DNA from: Lachnospiraceae bacterium
GTDB taxonomy: Bacteria > Bacillota > Clostridia > Lachnospirales > Lachnospiraceae
DNA length: 5,999 bases
Assembly: GCA_021200345.1 (NCBI GenBank)
Contig: JAJQGR010000249.1
Coordinates: forward strand, 1-5,999
Reading direction: 5' to 3'
This document shows positions 1-5,999 of this stretch, one piece after another. Under the pieces are notes generated by a model that had not been told where the DNA came from, searched no databases, and saw only the letters and a list, made by a program, of their open reading frames with translations. The first letter of the stretch is position 1. Each line of letters starts with the position of its first letter. The translations under genes were made by a program, and so were the position numbers.

Positions 1-85
1 GCTAAAGTATTGAGTTTTCAAGGAGCGCTCCCATTTTTGATATGGGAAGTTTGAGATTCTGATTTTTATTTCCCTTTTCGGAGAA
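1..85 (+). pseudogene. Out-of-frame 5' portion of the same permease gene (cytoplasmic N-terminus and helix 1)
   Basis: Read from base 1, the frame is open to a TGA at 52-54 and encodes a segment ending SFQGALPFLIWEV. From about base 56 the frame of the downstream permease encodes ILIFISLFGEMLAPYD. Joined, these match the usual DppC/OppC layout: a basic or polar stretch, a 'GA' followed by a hydrophobic helix, then LAPYD. One extra base (for example in the TTT at 50-52) or an equivalent small indel would account for the break. If this is right, the window starts inside the permease gene and its true start is upstream. An alternative reading takes CTA AAG TAT TGA (2-13) as the 'LKY-stop' end of a DppB-type permease, but that leaves no room for a normal DppC N-terminus. 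The assignment rests on pattern resemblance over about 30 residues, so confidence is moderate. Confidence 0.5.
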
Positions 86-820
86 ATGCTTGCTCCATAT
101 GACTATACAATGACAGACGCGAGTGCCACATTCCTGGCTCCGTGTAAGGAGCATATCTTCGGAACCGATAATCTGGGTCGGGATATTTTCAGCAGAATAC
201 TTGTGGGAACCAGATATTCTTTGGCAATCGGCGTTGGATCCACGCTGTTCTGTACTTTCTTTGGAATTATCATCGGGTCAATCTCCGGATATTATGGCGG
301 AAGAGTGGATCAGGTAATCATGAGATTATGCGACGTGGTACAGTCTGTTCCGGGAATGATCCTGAATTTTGCTTTATCCTGCGTGCTTGGCAATGGCGTA
401 TTCAATACCATTTTGGCTCTGGGAATCAGCGGTATCGCTGGTACAGCCCGTCTGATGAGGGCGTCCATTTTAAAAGTAAGAAAAATGGAATATGTTGACG
501 CGGCTGTCGCGTTGAACGGAAGGAGCGGGCAGATTATCGCAAAGCATATCATTCCTAATTCATTATCCCCGATCATTGTACAGGCAACCATGGGAGTGGG
601 TATGCGCATCATCTCCGCTTCCGGCCTGAGCTATCTTGGACTGGGAGTACAGCCTCCGACTCCGGAGTGGGGCGCCATGCTGTCAGCGGGACGTAATTAT
701 ATCAAAAGATACCCGTACATGACGGTGATCCCCGGAATCTGTATTATTATTACTGTTCTTGCGCTGAATCTGTTTGGCGACGGGCTTCGAGATGCGCTGG
801 ATCCTAAGTTGAAAAAGTGA
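86..820 (+). CDS. Peptide/nickel-type ABC transporter permease (DppC/OppC family), N-terminus displaced by an apparent frameshift
   Basis: This is an inner-membrane permease subunit of a peptide/opine/nickel-class ABC importer. The open frame from ATG 86 gives 244 residues, whereas family members usually have about 270-300. Visible family marks are APYD at residues 3-6, the post-helix-1 motif GTDNLGRD at 26-33, and the EAA cytoplasmic loop at about 135-158 (EYVDAA, then a conserved Gly and HIIPN), which docks on the ATPases. The LGLGVQPPTPEWG segment and the final FGDGLRDALDP are also typical. Hydrophobic helices lie near residues 45-68, 87-114, 160-185 and 212-232. ATG 86 is a poor start: GGAG (80-83) is only two bases away, and the first membrane helix would be lost. 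Helix-like residues continue in frame upstream to the TGA at 38-40, and the preceding part appears in another frame. The gene is therefore either truncated or frameshifted by mutation or assembly error. The stop is ten bases before the first ATPase gene. Family is certain; substrate is unknown. Confidence 0.88.
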   Translation: MLAPYDYTMTDASATFLAPCKEHIFGTDNLGRDIFSRILVGTRYSLAIGVGSTLFCTFFGIIIGSISGYYGGRVDQVIMRLCDVVQSVPGMILNFALSCVLGNGVFNTILALGISGIAGTARLMRASILKVRKMEYVDAAVALNGRSGQIIAKHIIPNSLSPIIVQATMGVGMRIISASGLSYLGLGVQPPTPEWGAMLSAGRNYIKRYPYMTVIPGICIIITVLALNLFGDGLRDALDPKLKK

Positions 821-830
821 GGGCGAAGGT

Positions 831-1808
831 ATGGAAAAGAAAGCATATTTATCTGTTGAAAATTTAACAGTAAAATACATTACTTCGGATGAAACAGTGA
901 ACGCAGTGAATAATGTTTCGTTTTCACTTGAAAAAGGAAAAACACTGGGGCTGGTAGGAGAAACAGGGGCCGGTAAGACCACGATTGCCAGAGCCATCCT
1001 GAGAATACTGCAGTCTCCGCCGGGAGAAATCACAGAAGGAAAAATATACATCAATGGAAAGAATCTTCTGGAATTAAGCGAAAAGGAGATGTACCAGGTT
1101 CGTGGCAACCAGGTGTCCATGATATTTCAGGATCCGATGACAGCTCTGAACCCGGTGATCACTGTGGGAAAGCAGATATCTGAGGTAATCAGGTATCATG
1201 AGAAAGTCTCCAAAAAGGAAGCGCGCGAAAGAGCTGCCAAAATGCTGGAGATGGTTGGAATTCCTGCGGAGCGATTTGATGAGTATCCGCATCAGTTTTC
1301 CGGCGGAATGAAGCAGAGAGTTGTAATCGCCATCGCGCTGGCGTGCAGTCCGGATCTGCTGCTGGCGGACGAACCGACTACGGCGTTGGATGTAACGATT
1401 CAGGCACAGGTGCTTGAACTGATCAGGGGGCTTCAGAAATCAAACAATACGACTATGATCCTGATTACCCATGATCTTGGCGTTGTTGCTGAAATGTGTG
1501 AGCAGGTGGCCATTATTTATGCCGGGGAAATCGTGGAGATGGGAGATGTCCTGGAGATTTATGAGAATCCTAGGCATCCTTATACGATCGGGTTATTTCG
1601 TGCAATTCCCACACTGGAGGATGACAAGGAGAAACTGGAACCTATTCCCGGCATGATGACGGATCCGACCAATTTGCCTAAAGGCTGTAAATTTCATCCC
1701 AGGTGTAAGTTTGCGACAGAGGAATGCTCCTGCCGTGAAATGGAACTGAAGGAAATATCCGCGGGTCATTTTTGCAGATGCGCACATGTACAGGGAGAAA
1801 AGACATGA
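831..1808 (+). CDS. Peptide/nickel-type ABC transporter ATP-binding protein (DppD/OppD family)
   Basis: This is the first of two cytoplasmic ATPases that power the importer; 325 residues is normal for the family. In order it shows Walker A GETGAGKT at residues 43-50, the Q-loop FQDP at 99-102, the signature FSGGMKQR at 156-163, Walker B LLLADEP at 176-182, the D-loop TALD at 184-187 and the switch His214 in THD. After the nucleotide-binding domain comes the oligopeptide/dipeptide transporter C-terminal domain. It opens with RHPYTIGLF and carries a Cys-rich tail (CKFHPRC, then EECSC and a later CRC). Some DppD/OppD proteins bind a [4Fe-4S] cluster with cysteines in this region, so the same is possible here. 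The start ATG 831 follows GAGGG (819-823) at seven bases, with GAAGG also present nearer. The gene begins ten bases after the permease stop and its own stop overlaps the next start. All catalytic motifs are intact. The transported compound could be a peptide, nickel chelate or another solute. Confidence 0.95.
   Translation: MEKKAYLSVENLTVKYITSDETVNAVNNVSFSLEKGKTLGLVGETGAGKTTIARAILRILQSPPGEITEGKIYINGKNLLELSEKEMYQVRGNQVSMIFQDPMTALNPVITVGKQISEVIRYHEKVSKKEARERAAKMLEMVGIPAERFDEYPHQFSGGMKQRVVIAIALACSPDLLLADEPTTALDVTIQAQVLELIRGLQKSNNTTMILITHDLGVVAEMCEQVAIIYAGEIVEMGDVLEIYENPRHPYTIGLFRAIPTLEDDKEKLEPIPGMMTDPTNLPKGCKFHPRCKFATEECSCREMELKEISAGHFCRCAHVQGEKT
1793..1797 (+). promoter_or_regulatory. Ribosome binding site that fixes the DppF start at 1805
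   Basis: GGGAG lies inside the end of the DppD-type gene, seven bases before ATG 1805. Together with the ATGA stop/start overlap at 1805-1808 it favours this start over the in-frame ATG at 1772, and suggests that the two ATPases are made in matched amounts by coupled translation. Confidence 0.75.
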
Positions 1809-2755
1809 ATGAACTTTTAAAGATTGAAAATTTAAAAAAATATTATAAAAGCCCAAAAGGGATGGTTCATGCTGTCGATGATGTGACTTTTGACATTGAG
1901 AAAGGATCGACCCTGGGCGTTGTAGGAGAATCAGGCTGTGGAAAATCCACGTTGGGAAGGGTCCTGGTCCATTTGGAGGATGTGACGGACGGAAATTTCT
2001 ACTTCGAAGGGCAGAATGTAAGTGACATCAGCGGGAGAAGGCTGAGAGAGTACCGCAATAACGCCCAGATTATTTTTCAGGATCCGTATTCGTCTCTGGA
2101 CCCGCGTATGACGGTGGAGGAAGCAATCGCAGAACCTCTTTACCGGGTGAAGGGCAATACGAGAAATCAGATCCAGGAGCGTGTCACCGAGATGATGAAC
2201 ATCTGCGGCATTGCTCAGAGAATCAGGTTTTCCTATCCTCATGAGCTGGACGGCGGACGCAGACAGAGAGTTGTCATTGCCAGGGCGCTTGCTCTGAGAC
2301 CGAAATTTATTGTGTGTGATGAGCCTGTCTCCGCGCTGGATGTGTCTATTCAGGCGCAGATTTTGAATCTGCTTAAGGATTTGCAGTCGGAGCATGGTTA
2401 TACATATATGTTTATCACGCATGATCTTTCTGTGGTAAAACATATATCTCAGAAAATATGTGTTATGTATCTGGGACAGGTAGTGGAGAGCTGTGATGCG
2501 GAAGAACTGTTCAAAAATCCGAGCCATCCTTATACGCAGGCGCTGCTGTCCGCCGTTCCTTCCACGGATCCCAGAAAAAGCAAGGAGCGGATTATTTTGA
2601 GGGGAGAGATTACATCTCCCATTGACCCGGAGCCAGGATGCCGTTTTTACGCAAGATGCCGGTATGCGACAGAGGATTGCAAAAAGCCGCAGAAGCTGCG
2701 CCAGATCGCACCGGGACATGAGATTGCCTGCGCAAAAGCGGGGAATCTGCAATAA
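1805..2755 (+). CDS. Peptide/nickel-type ABC transporter ATP-binding protein (DppF/OppF family), with LDGGR signature
   Basis: This is the second ATPase, expected to form a heterodimer with the DppD-type protein under the permease pair. From ATG 1805 it has 316 residues. Motifs in order are Walker A GESGCGKS at 41-48, the Q-loop FQDP at 91-94 followed by YSSLDPR, Walker B IVCDEP at 169-174, the D-loop SALD at 176-179 and His206 in THD. The C-terminal domain contains SHPYTQALL and a Cys-rich tail (GCRFYARC, then EDC and a final AC). The ABC signature is HELDGGRRQR: Asp149 stands where the canonical LSGGQ has Ser, and Arg152 replaces Gln. Similar 'LDGGRRQR' versions seem familiar from other clostridial OppF-like proteins, so this is probably a lineage variant and not decay. 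The start at 1805 overlaps the previous stop as ATGA and has GGGAG seven bases upstream, which implies translational coupling. An in-frame ATG at 1772 would add eleven residues and lacks these features. Confidence 0.94.
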   Translation: MNELLKIENLKKYYKSPKGMVHAVDDVTFDIEKGSTLGVVGESGCGKSTLGRVLVHLEDVTDGNFYFEGQNVSDISGRRLREYRNNAQIIFQDPYSSLDPRMTVEEAIAEPLYRVKGNTRNQIQERVTEMMNICGIAQRIRFSYPHELDGGRRQRVVIARALALRPKFIVCDEPVSALDVSIQAQILNLLKDLQSEHGYTYMFITHDLSVVKHISQKICVMYLGQVVESCDAEELFKNPSHPYTQALLSAVPSTDPRKSKERIILRGEITSPIDPEPGCRFYARCRYATEDCKKPQKLRQIAPGHEIACAKAGNLQ

Positions 2756-2763
2756 AATTCTTT

Positions 2764-2770
2764 GGAGGAG
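2764..2770 (+). promoter_or_regulatory. Strong ribosome binding site of the esterase gene
   Basis: GGAGGAG is an almost ideal match to the 16S rRNA anti-Shine-Dalgarno sequence and sits seven bases before ATG 2778. It is the strongest such site in the window, so the esterase may be translated well relative to its operon partners. Confidence 0.8.
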
Positions 2771-2777
2771 ATAAAAT

Positions 2778-4367
2778 ATGGCCTTAACAAAAGCAAAAAC
2801 AATTTATGGCGAGGTGGAGGGCGTCGCGCTTTCGGGAAGGAATGAAGGACTGACAGAATTTAAAGGAATTCCGTTTGCTTTGCCGCCGGTAGGAGATCTC
2901 AGGTGGGCGCCGCCGCAGCGGCCTCGGGAATGGGAAGGGGTAAGACTCTGCGATCATGACGCGCCGGCCGCCATGCAGCCTCAGATTGGCCCCAATGGGA
3001 TGGCGGTTAATTCCAGTGAGGACTGTCTTTATCTGAACGTGATCACAGGAGCAGAGAGTGATAAGGAGCGCCGTCCTGTATTTATATGGCTTCATGGAGG
3101 CGGCTTGACTGTGGGGAGCGTCCACAATTCGACAGACCGTCTGGCCTCTCTTGCCCGGCAGGGAATTGTGGTGATACAGCTTGCCCAGAGGCTGAATGTG
3201 TTCGGCTGTCTTTCTCTGCCGCAGCTTTCCAAGGAGCAGGGAGGAAAAAGCGGCAACTATATATTGATGGATCTTTTGATGGGATTCGAATGGGTATGCG
3301 CAAACGCCGCCGCCTTCGGAGGAGACGTGGAGAATATTACCGTCGGAGGCACTTCAGGAGGTACGATCAAAGCTTGCGCGCTTGCCGCAAGTCCTGCGAC
3401 TCTGGGAAAGATTAAGAGGGTTGTGAATCTGAGCGGTCTTCAATGGCTCAGGGAAAATCCGGGACAGGCGGAGGCGGAGGAGCTGGGCCGCAATTACCTG
3501 AAGCTGATCGGACAGGACGCGGATGCCCCCCTGGAAGAGCTGAGAAAAATACCGGCACAGCAGCTCCTTGGAGAGAATATTTCCGTATATGATATGCCGG
3601 ATTATCTGGTATCCGATGAGAATCTGTTCCCGGGGAATTTCAGACATAATTTTGACAAAAATTTAAGTCACATTGATTTCCTGAATACCTGTACATCCGG
3701 AGAGGCGGATGAGTTTGCGAGAAAGCGTACCAAGCCCGGAGATTACAGTATGCTCCGCAACAGAGATGAGTTTTATGCTCATTTTAAGGAGCTGCTGGGA
3801 GAATTATATGAAAAATATGATTTTGAGAATCTGGTTGTAGTGAGTGATCAGACTGCGGGAGAAGTGGGAGCAAGGCTTGCCTCACTTGGTCTGGCCATGC
3901 CGGGAAAATCCAACCCGGAACGGGATGTGATGGTAAACAGGATTTTCGGAAAATATCTGGAAAAGGAAGGAAAGGATGGCAAGGCGTATGTGGCTTATAT
4001 TTCCAGGCCGATACCGCCACGGGAGAATGATCCCAAGCCGCTGCCAAAGCGTCTGGAAAAGATGCTGGCTCACGGAGGGGACGCCAGTTACGTCTTTGCA
4101 ACGGCGATTCCCGAACTCCCTCCAAAAAGAGACTGGAGCGAGGAGGATCAGAAAATTGCTGTTGCGTACAACAGATACTTGGGCAACTTTATCAAAACGG
4201 GAGATCCGAATGAGCCCGGACTTCCACACTGGTCGCCGGCAAATGAAAATTACGGGTATCTGGAAGTGGGAGATAACCTGATTACCAGAGAAGGGCTGAC
4301 TGGAAAGCTGGATCAGTTGATTCTGGAATTCACATCCGGTCTCTATGGTATCGGGGAATATTGCTGA
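2778..4367 (+). CDS. Type-B carboxylesterase (alpha/beta hydrolase; para-nitrobenzyl-esterase-like)
   Basis: This serine esterase of the carboxylesterase type B family hydrolyses carboxylic esters; its natural substrate is unknown. It has 529 residues, the usual length. The N-terminal hallmark FKGIPFALPPVGDLRW spans 28-43 and SEDCLYLNV spans 80-88. The oxyanion-hole motif HGGG is at 106-109. The nucleophile is Ser193 in GGTSGGT, which fits GxSxG but differs from the common GESAGG. Likely partners are Glu309 in SGEADEF and His432 in AHGGDASYVFAT. The late motif FIKTGDPNEPGLPHW, shared by the family, is also present. There is no signal peptide, so the enzyme should be cytoplasmic. At 134-138 the sequence QLAQR replaces the usual VNYR-like strand end, which is unusual. 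The start is fixed by GGAGGAG seven bases before ATG 2778, 22 bases after the ATPase stop, so the gene is probably co-transcribed with the importer and acts on the imported compound. Family is very likely; the exact substrate class is open. Confidence 0.93.
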   Translation: MALTKAKTIYGEVEGVALSGRNEGLTEFKGIPFALPPVGDLRWAPPQRPREWEGVRLCDHDAPAAMQPQIGPNGMAVNSSEDCLYLNVITGAESDKERRPVFIWLHGGGLTVGSVHNSTDRLASLARQGIVVIQLAQRLNVFGCLSLPQLSKEQGGKSGNYILMDLLMGFEWVCANAAAFGGDVENITVGGTSGGTIKACALAASPATLGKIKRVVNLSGLQWLRENPGQAEAEELGRNYLKLIGQDADAPLEELRKIPAQQLLGENISVYDMPDYLVSDENLFPGNFRHNFDKNLSHIDFLNTCTSGEADEFARKRTKPGDYSMLRNRDEFYAHFKELLGELYEKYDFENLVVVSDQTAGEVGARLASLGLAMPGKSNPERDVMVNRIFGKYLEKEGKDGKAYVAYISRPIPPRENDPKPLPKRLEKMLAHGGDASYVFATAIPELPPKRDWSEEDQKIAVAYNRYLGNFIKTGDPNEPGLPHWSPANENYGYLEVGDNLITREGLTGKLDQLILEFTSGLYGIGEYC

Positions 4368-4396
4368 ACTGCGATAGCAGAGGAACGATGATCAGG

Positions 4397-4408
4397 AAGG
4401 AGTGAGGG
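4397..4408 (+). promoter_or_regulatory. Double Shine-Dalgarno region of the MBL-hydrolase gene
   Basis: AAGGAG (4397-4402) and GAGGG (4404-4408) lie ten and four bases before ATG 4413. Either could serve that start. The alternative ATG at 4422 would be 13 bases from the nearer site, so 4413 is preferred. No promoter or terminator is recognisable in the 45-base gap that holds them. Confidence 0.6.
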
Positions 4409-4412
4409 ACAG

Positions 4413-5378
4413 ATGATTGATATGAGCCGGGGAGATGGCAATGAGTGGATGAAGAATGTCCTCAGACTGCCAAGGGAAGAGTATATGAAAAAAATCAGGG
4501 AAGGGGTGAAGCGCTATGATGTTGATCCTTATCCGGAGGTTTTTCAGCTGCATGAACATGTTTTCAGTATGTATGTGCCGTGTACTCACAATCACGGAGA
4601 TGTCTGGATGCATTTGATAGAAGGAGAGGACGTAGCCATGCTGGTGGATACCGGCTTTGGCGTGGGTGATCTGAGAGCTCTGTGCCGGGAGCTGATAGGG
4701 GAGAAGCCTGTCATTGTGGTGAATACTCATTGTCATGGAGATCATTCTCTTGGAAATGTTCAGTTTGACAGGGTGTACTGTCATAAGTATGACGCTCCCA
4801 TGCTGCTGCATCAGCAATACCCGGAGTACTGGGAGGAATTCAATATCACAGGACCCGGGAAAATCCCCAGATATTACTGGAAGAACGAGGATGTGATGCC
4901 ATTCAGAAAGTATGAAATCATCCCATGCGAAAACGGGAAGGAGTTTTCTCTGGGAAAAGATCATACAGTGGAATTAATCTATATGCCCGGTCATACGCCG
5001 GGGGGCTGCTGTTATCTGGATAAAAAATACCGCATTCTTTTTTCTGGAGACGCGTTGATGGCGCTGGCTAACGGAATCTGCAATCCGATGAAGGATTATT
5101 TTGAGCATAAGGAAAAGGGAACGGTTGCCGCTTTCCGCGATGAACTCAGAAAGCTCCAGAAAAGGCTCGGAGAAATCGATGTGCTGTATCCCGGACATGG
5201 GATTCTGGAAGTGCCAAAGCAGCTGATCAGCGATGACCTTGCCTGTGCGGAGGCGATCTGTGAAAACGCGGATTGCTATAATATGGTTCTGGATGACAGG
5301 GGCACCAAAAAGAAGATGATGACTGTGGGCATAGGAAATATTATTTATGGAGAATCAAGAATTCAGGGAGGGCAGTGA
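4413..5378 (+). CDS. Metallo-beta-lactamase-fold hydrolase (glyoxalase II-like)
   Basis: This is a cytoplasmic MBL-fold metal hydrolase of 321 residues. The complete set of metal ligands is visible: H106, H108, D110 and H111 in THCHGDH, H194 in PGHTPGG, D213 in SGD and H262 in YPGHG. This is the pattern of two-metal hydrolases such as glyoxalase II, lactonases and related thioester or lactone hydrolases. LVDTGFG at 77-83 is the usual strand-turn before the metal site. About 45 polar residues precede the fold, including a run rich in Lys, Arg and Glu. The segment at about 130-170, rich in Tyr, Trp and Pro, is likely to shape the substrate pocket. No signal peptide is present, which argues against a secreted beta-lactamase. 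ATG 4413 has AAGGAG and GAGGG just upstream; ATG 4422 is a weaker alternative. The gene lies 45 bases after the esterase and nine before the MFS gene. Fold and metal site are clear; the substrate cannot be named. Confidence 0.92.
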   Translation: MIDMSRGDGNEWMKNVLRLPREEYMKKIREGVKRYDVDPYPEVFQLHEHVFSMYVPCTHNHGDVWMHLIEGEDVAMLVDTGFGVGDLRALCRELIGEKPVIVVNTHCHGDHSLGNVQFDRVYCHKYDAPMLLHQQYPEYWEEFNITGPGKIPRYYWKNEDVMPFRKYEIIPCENGKEFSLGKDHTVELIYMPGHTPGGCCYLDKKYRILFSGDALMALANGICNPMKDYFEHKEKGTVAAFRDELRKLQKRLGEIDVLYPGHGILEVPKQLISDDLACAEAICENADCYNMVLDDRGTKKKMMTVGIGNIIYGESRIQGGQ

Positions 5379-5383
5379 GGAAG
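5377..5383 (+). promoter_or_regulatory. Ribosome binding site of the MFS gene, overlapping the MBL stop codon
   Basis: GAGGAAG shares two bases with the TGA at 5376-5378 and its GAGG core sits seven bases before ATG 5388. Ribosomes finishing the hydrolase would be placed directly on the site of the carrier gene, which supports joint expression. Confidence 0.65.
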
Positions 5384-5387
5384 AACA

Positions 5388-5999
5388 ATGAGAAGTAATA
5401 AAAAAACAGACCAGACAGTGGCTGTGGAGCCCACAACGATCTGGAACAGGACATTTATCAGTGTTTTTATTGCAAATGCTCTGCTCTATTTCGGCGAACA
5501 GATGATACAGACACTGATTACATCTTATGCGAAATATCTGGGAGCGGTGGAAGTAACCATCGGGCTGGTGGCAAGCGCGTTTGCCCTGACTTCCATTATT
5601 TTTAAGGTTATTTCCGCTCCAGCTATCGATACCTATAACCGAAAATACATTTTATTCGGAGCAATGGTGGTGATAGGAATTTCCGCGCTGGGGTATGCTT
5701 TTTCCACCAATGTGACGACAGTATTTGGCTTTCGGCTTCTGCAGGGCGCGGGGAAAGCGTTTACGGCTACCTGCTGTCTCGCACTGGCCACGGACGCTCT
5801 TCCCAAGGACAAGCTGGCCCAGGGAATCGGCTTTTTCTCGCTGGCTCAGGCAATCTGTCAGGCGCTGGGTCCTACGATAGGAAAGTTTATCGAGGGAGCT
5901 TTCGGATTCAGAGTTACTTTCCTGGTTTCTGCCACCTGTCTGTTTGTGGGAGCATTTTGCGCACTGAACATTAAAAACAGCTTTGTCAGGACAAAAAAG
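5388..5999 (+). CDS. Major facilitator superfamily transporter, N-terminal half (runs off the window)
   Basis: This frame opens at ATG 5388 and stays open to the last base, giving 204 residues without a stop, about half of a normal 390-410-residue MFS carrier. A polar N-terminus of about 20 residues is followed by six likely membrane helices, near 22-46, 55-78, 88-106, 109-131, 147-165 and 172-195. The loop between helices 2 and 3 carries a weakened motif A (APAIDTYNRK, with D81, R85 and K86). The segment FRLLQGAGKAF at 115-125 and the GIGFFSLAQAICQALGPTIG stretch at 146-165 are typical of helices 4 and 5 in drug- and metabolite-type carriers. GAGG at 5377-5380 overlaps the stop of the MBL gene and sits seven bases before the start, so translation is probably coupled. 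Role in the operon is inferred: export of a hydrolysis product or toxic compound, or import of a related solute. Family is well supported; substrate is unknown. Confidence 0.9.
   Translation, partial: MRSNKKTDQTVAVEPTTIWNRTFISVFIANALLYFGEQMIQTLITSYAKYLGAVEVTIGLVASAFALTSIIFKVISAPAIDTYNRKYILFGAMVVIGISALGYAFSTNVTTVFGFRLLQGAGKAFTATCCLALATDALPKDKLAQGIGFFSLAQAICQALGPTIGKFIEGAFGFRVTFLVSATCLFVGAFCALNIKNSFVRTKK

Noticed and set aside
2..13. CTA AAG TAT TGA as the 'LKY-stop' end of an upstream DppB-type permease.
   Set aside because: DppB/OppB proteins often end in DPR-x-x-Y, so this is tempting, but only three residues are visible and there would be too little space before APYD for a normal DppC N-terminus. 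The frame-1 reading explains more of the sequence.
29..47. Hairpin TCCCAT-7-ATGGGA next to the GGAGCGCTCC palindrome, as a translational control element.
   Set aside because: The stem is only six base pairs and the region is probably coding for the permease N-terminus, so chance is the simpler explanation.
43..58. Programmed +1 frameshift at GTT TGA in the permease, resembling the CTT TGA site of prfB.
   Set aside because: The shift direction fits, but GTT to TTT re-pairing is poor compared with CTT to TTT, no well-spaced upstream stimulatory Shine-Dalgarno is present, and programmed shifting is not known for this family.
1126..2089. Shared short words in the two ATPase genes, such as TTTCAGGATCCG (1126 and 2078) and CATCCTTATACG, as direct repeats.
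   Set aside because: They encode the same conserved protein motifs (FQDP, HPYT) in two paralogous ATPases and do not extend beyond those motifs.
1931..2752. Long minus-strand open frame opposite the DppF-type gene.
   Set aside because: It is a codon-bias shadow of a clearly conserved ATPase: no recognisable motifs and no ribosome binding site that stands out. The same applies to the minus-strand frame at 4392-4964 opposite the MBL gene.
4369..4380. CTGC-GATA-GCAG inverted repeat after the esterase stop, as a terminator.
   Set aside because: A four-base-pair stem without a T run is too weak, and the next gene follows with a good ribosome binding site.
4413..5378. The MBL gene as a beta-lactam resistance enzyme.
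   Set aside because: It lacks a signal peptide and sits in a transport/esterase operon; the metal motif alone is shared by many unrelated hydrolases.

Overview
The window looks like part of the chromosome of an anaerobic Gram-positive bacterium of the class Clostridia, probably Lachnospiraceae-like. The grounds are strong GGAGG-type ribosome binding sites before most genes, free use of AGA for Arg and GGA for Gly, moderate GC content by eye, and tight gene packing. This is an impression from composition and protein style, not a database match.

Every gene supported here lies on the + strand, with junctions of 45 bases or fewer. No terminator or convincing promoter lies between them, so the window reads as the middle of one operon that runs off both ends. 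In order: (1) a DppC/OppC-type ABC permease, whose first membrane helix region is split between two reading frames at about bases 46-56; (2) a DppD/OppD-type ATPase, 831-1808; (3) a DppF/OppF-type ATPase, 1805-2755, overlapping the previous stop by ATGA; (4) a type-B carboxylesterase, 2778-4367; (5) a metallo-beta-lactamase-fold hydrolase, 4413-5378; (6) the first half of a major facilitator superfamily (MFS) transporter, from 5388 past the end of the window. The substrate-binding protein and the partner permease (DppB type) are not visible and would be expected upstream.

A coherent but unproven reading is an 'import, hydrolyse, move on' cassette. The ABC system would take up a peptide-like or other small amphiphilic compound. 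The two cytoplasmic hydrolases, a serine esterase and a probable two-metal MBL enzyme, would cleave ester, lactone, thioester or amide bonds, and the MFS carrier would export a product or import a related compound. The catalytic residues of both hydrolases are present, so both are probably active; their substrates cannot be read from the sequence.

The points most worth a second look are the frame break in the permease, the non-canonical ABC signature (LDGGR) in the second ATPase, the changes around the esterase's conserved motifs, and the pairing of two unrelated hydrolases with two transporters. I found no RNA genes, CRISPR arrays, insertion sequences or long repeats, and no gene-free stretch longer than about 85 bases.
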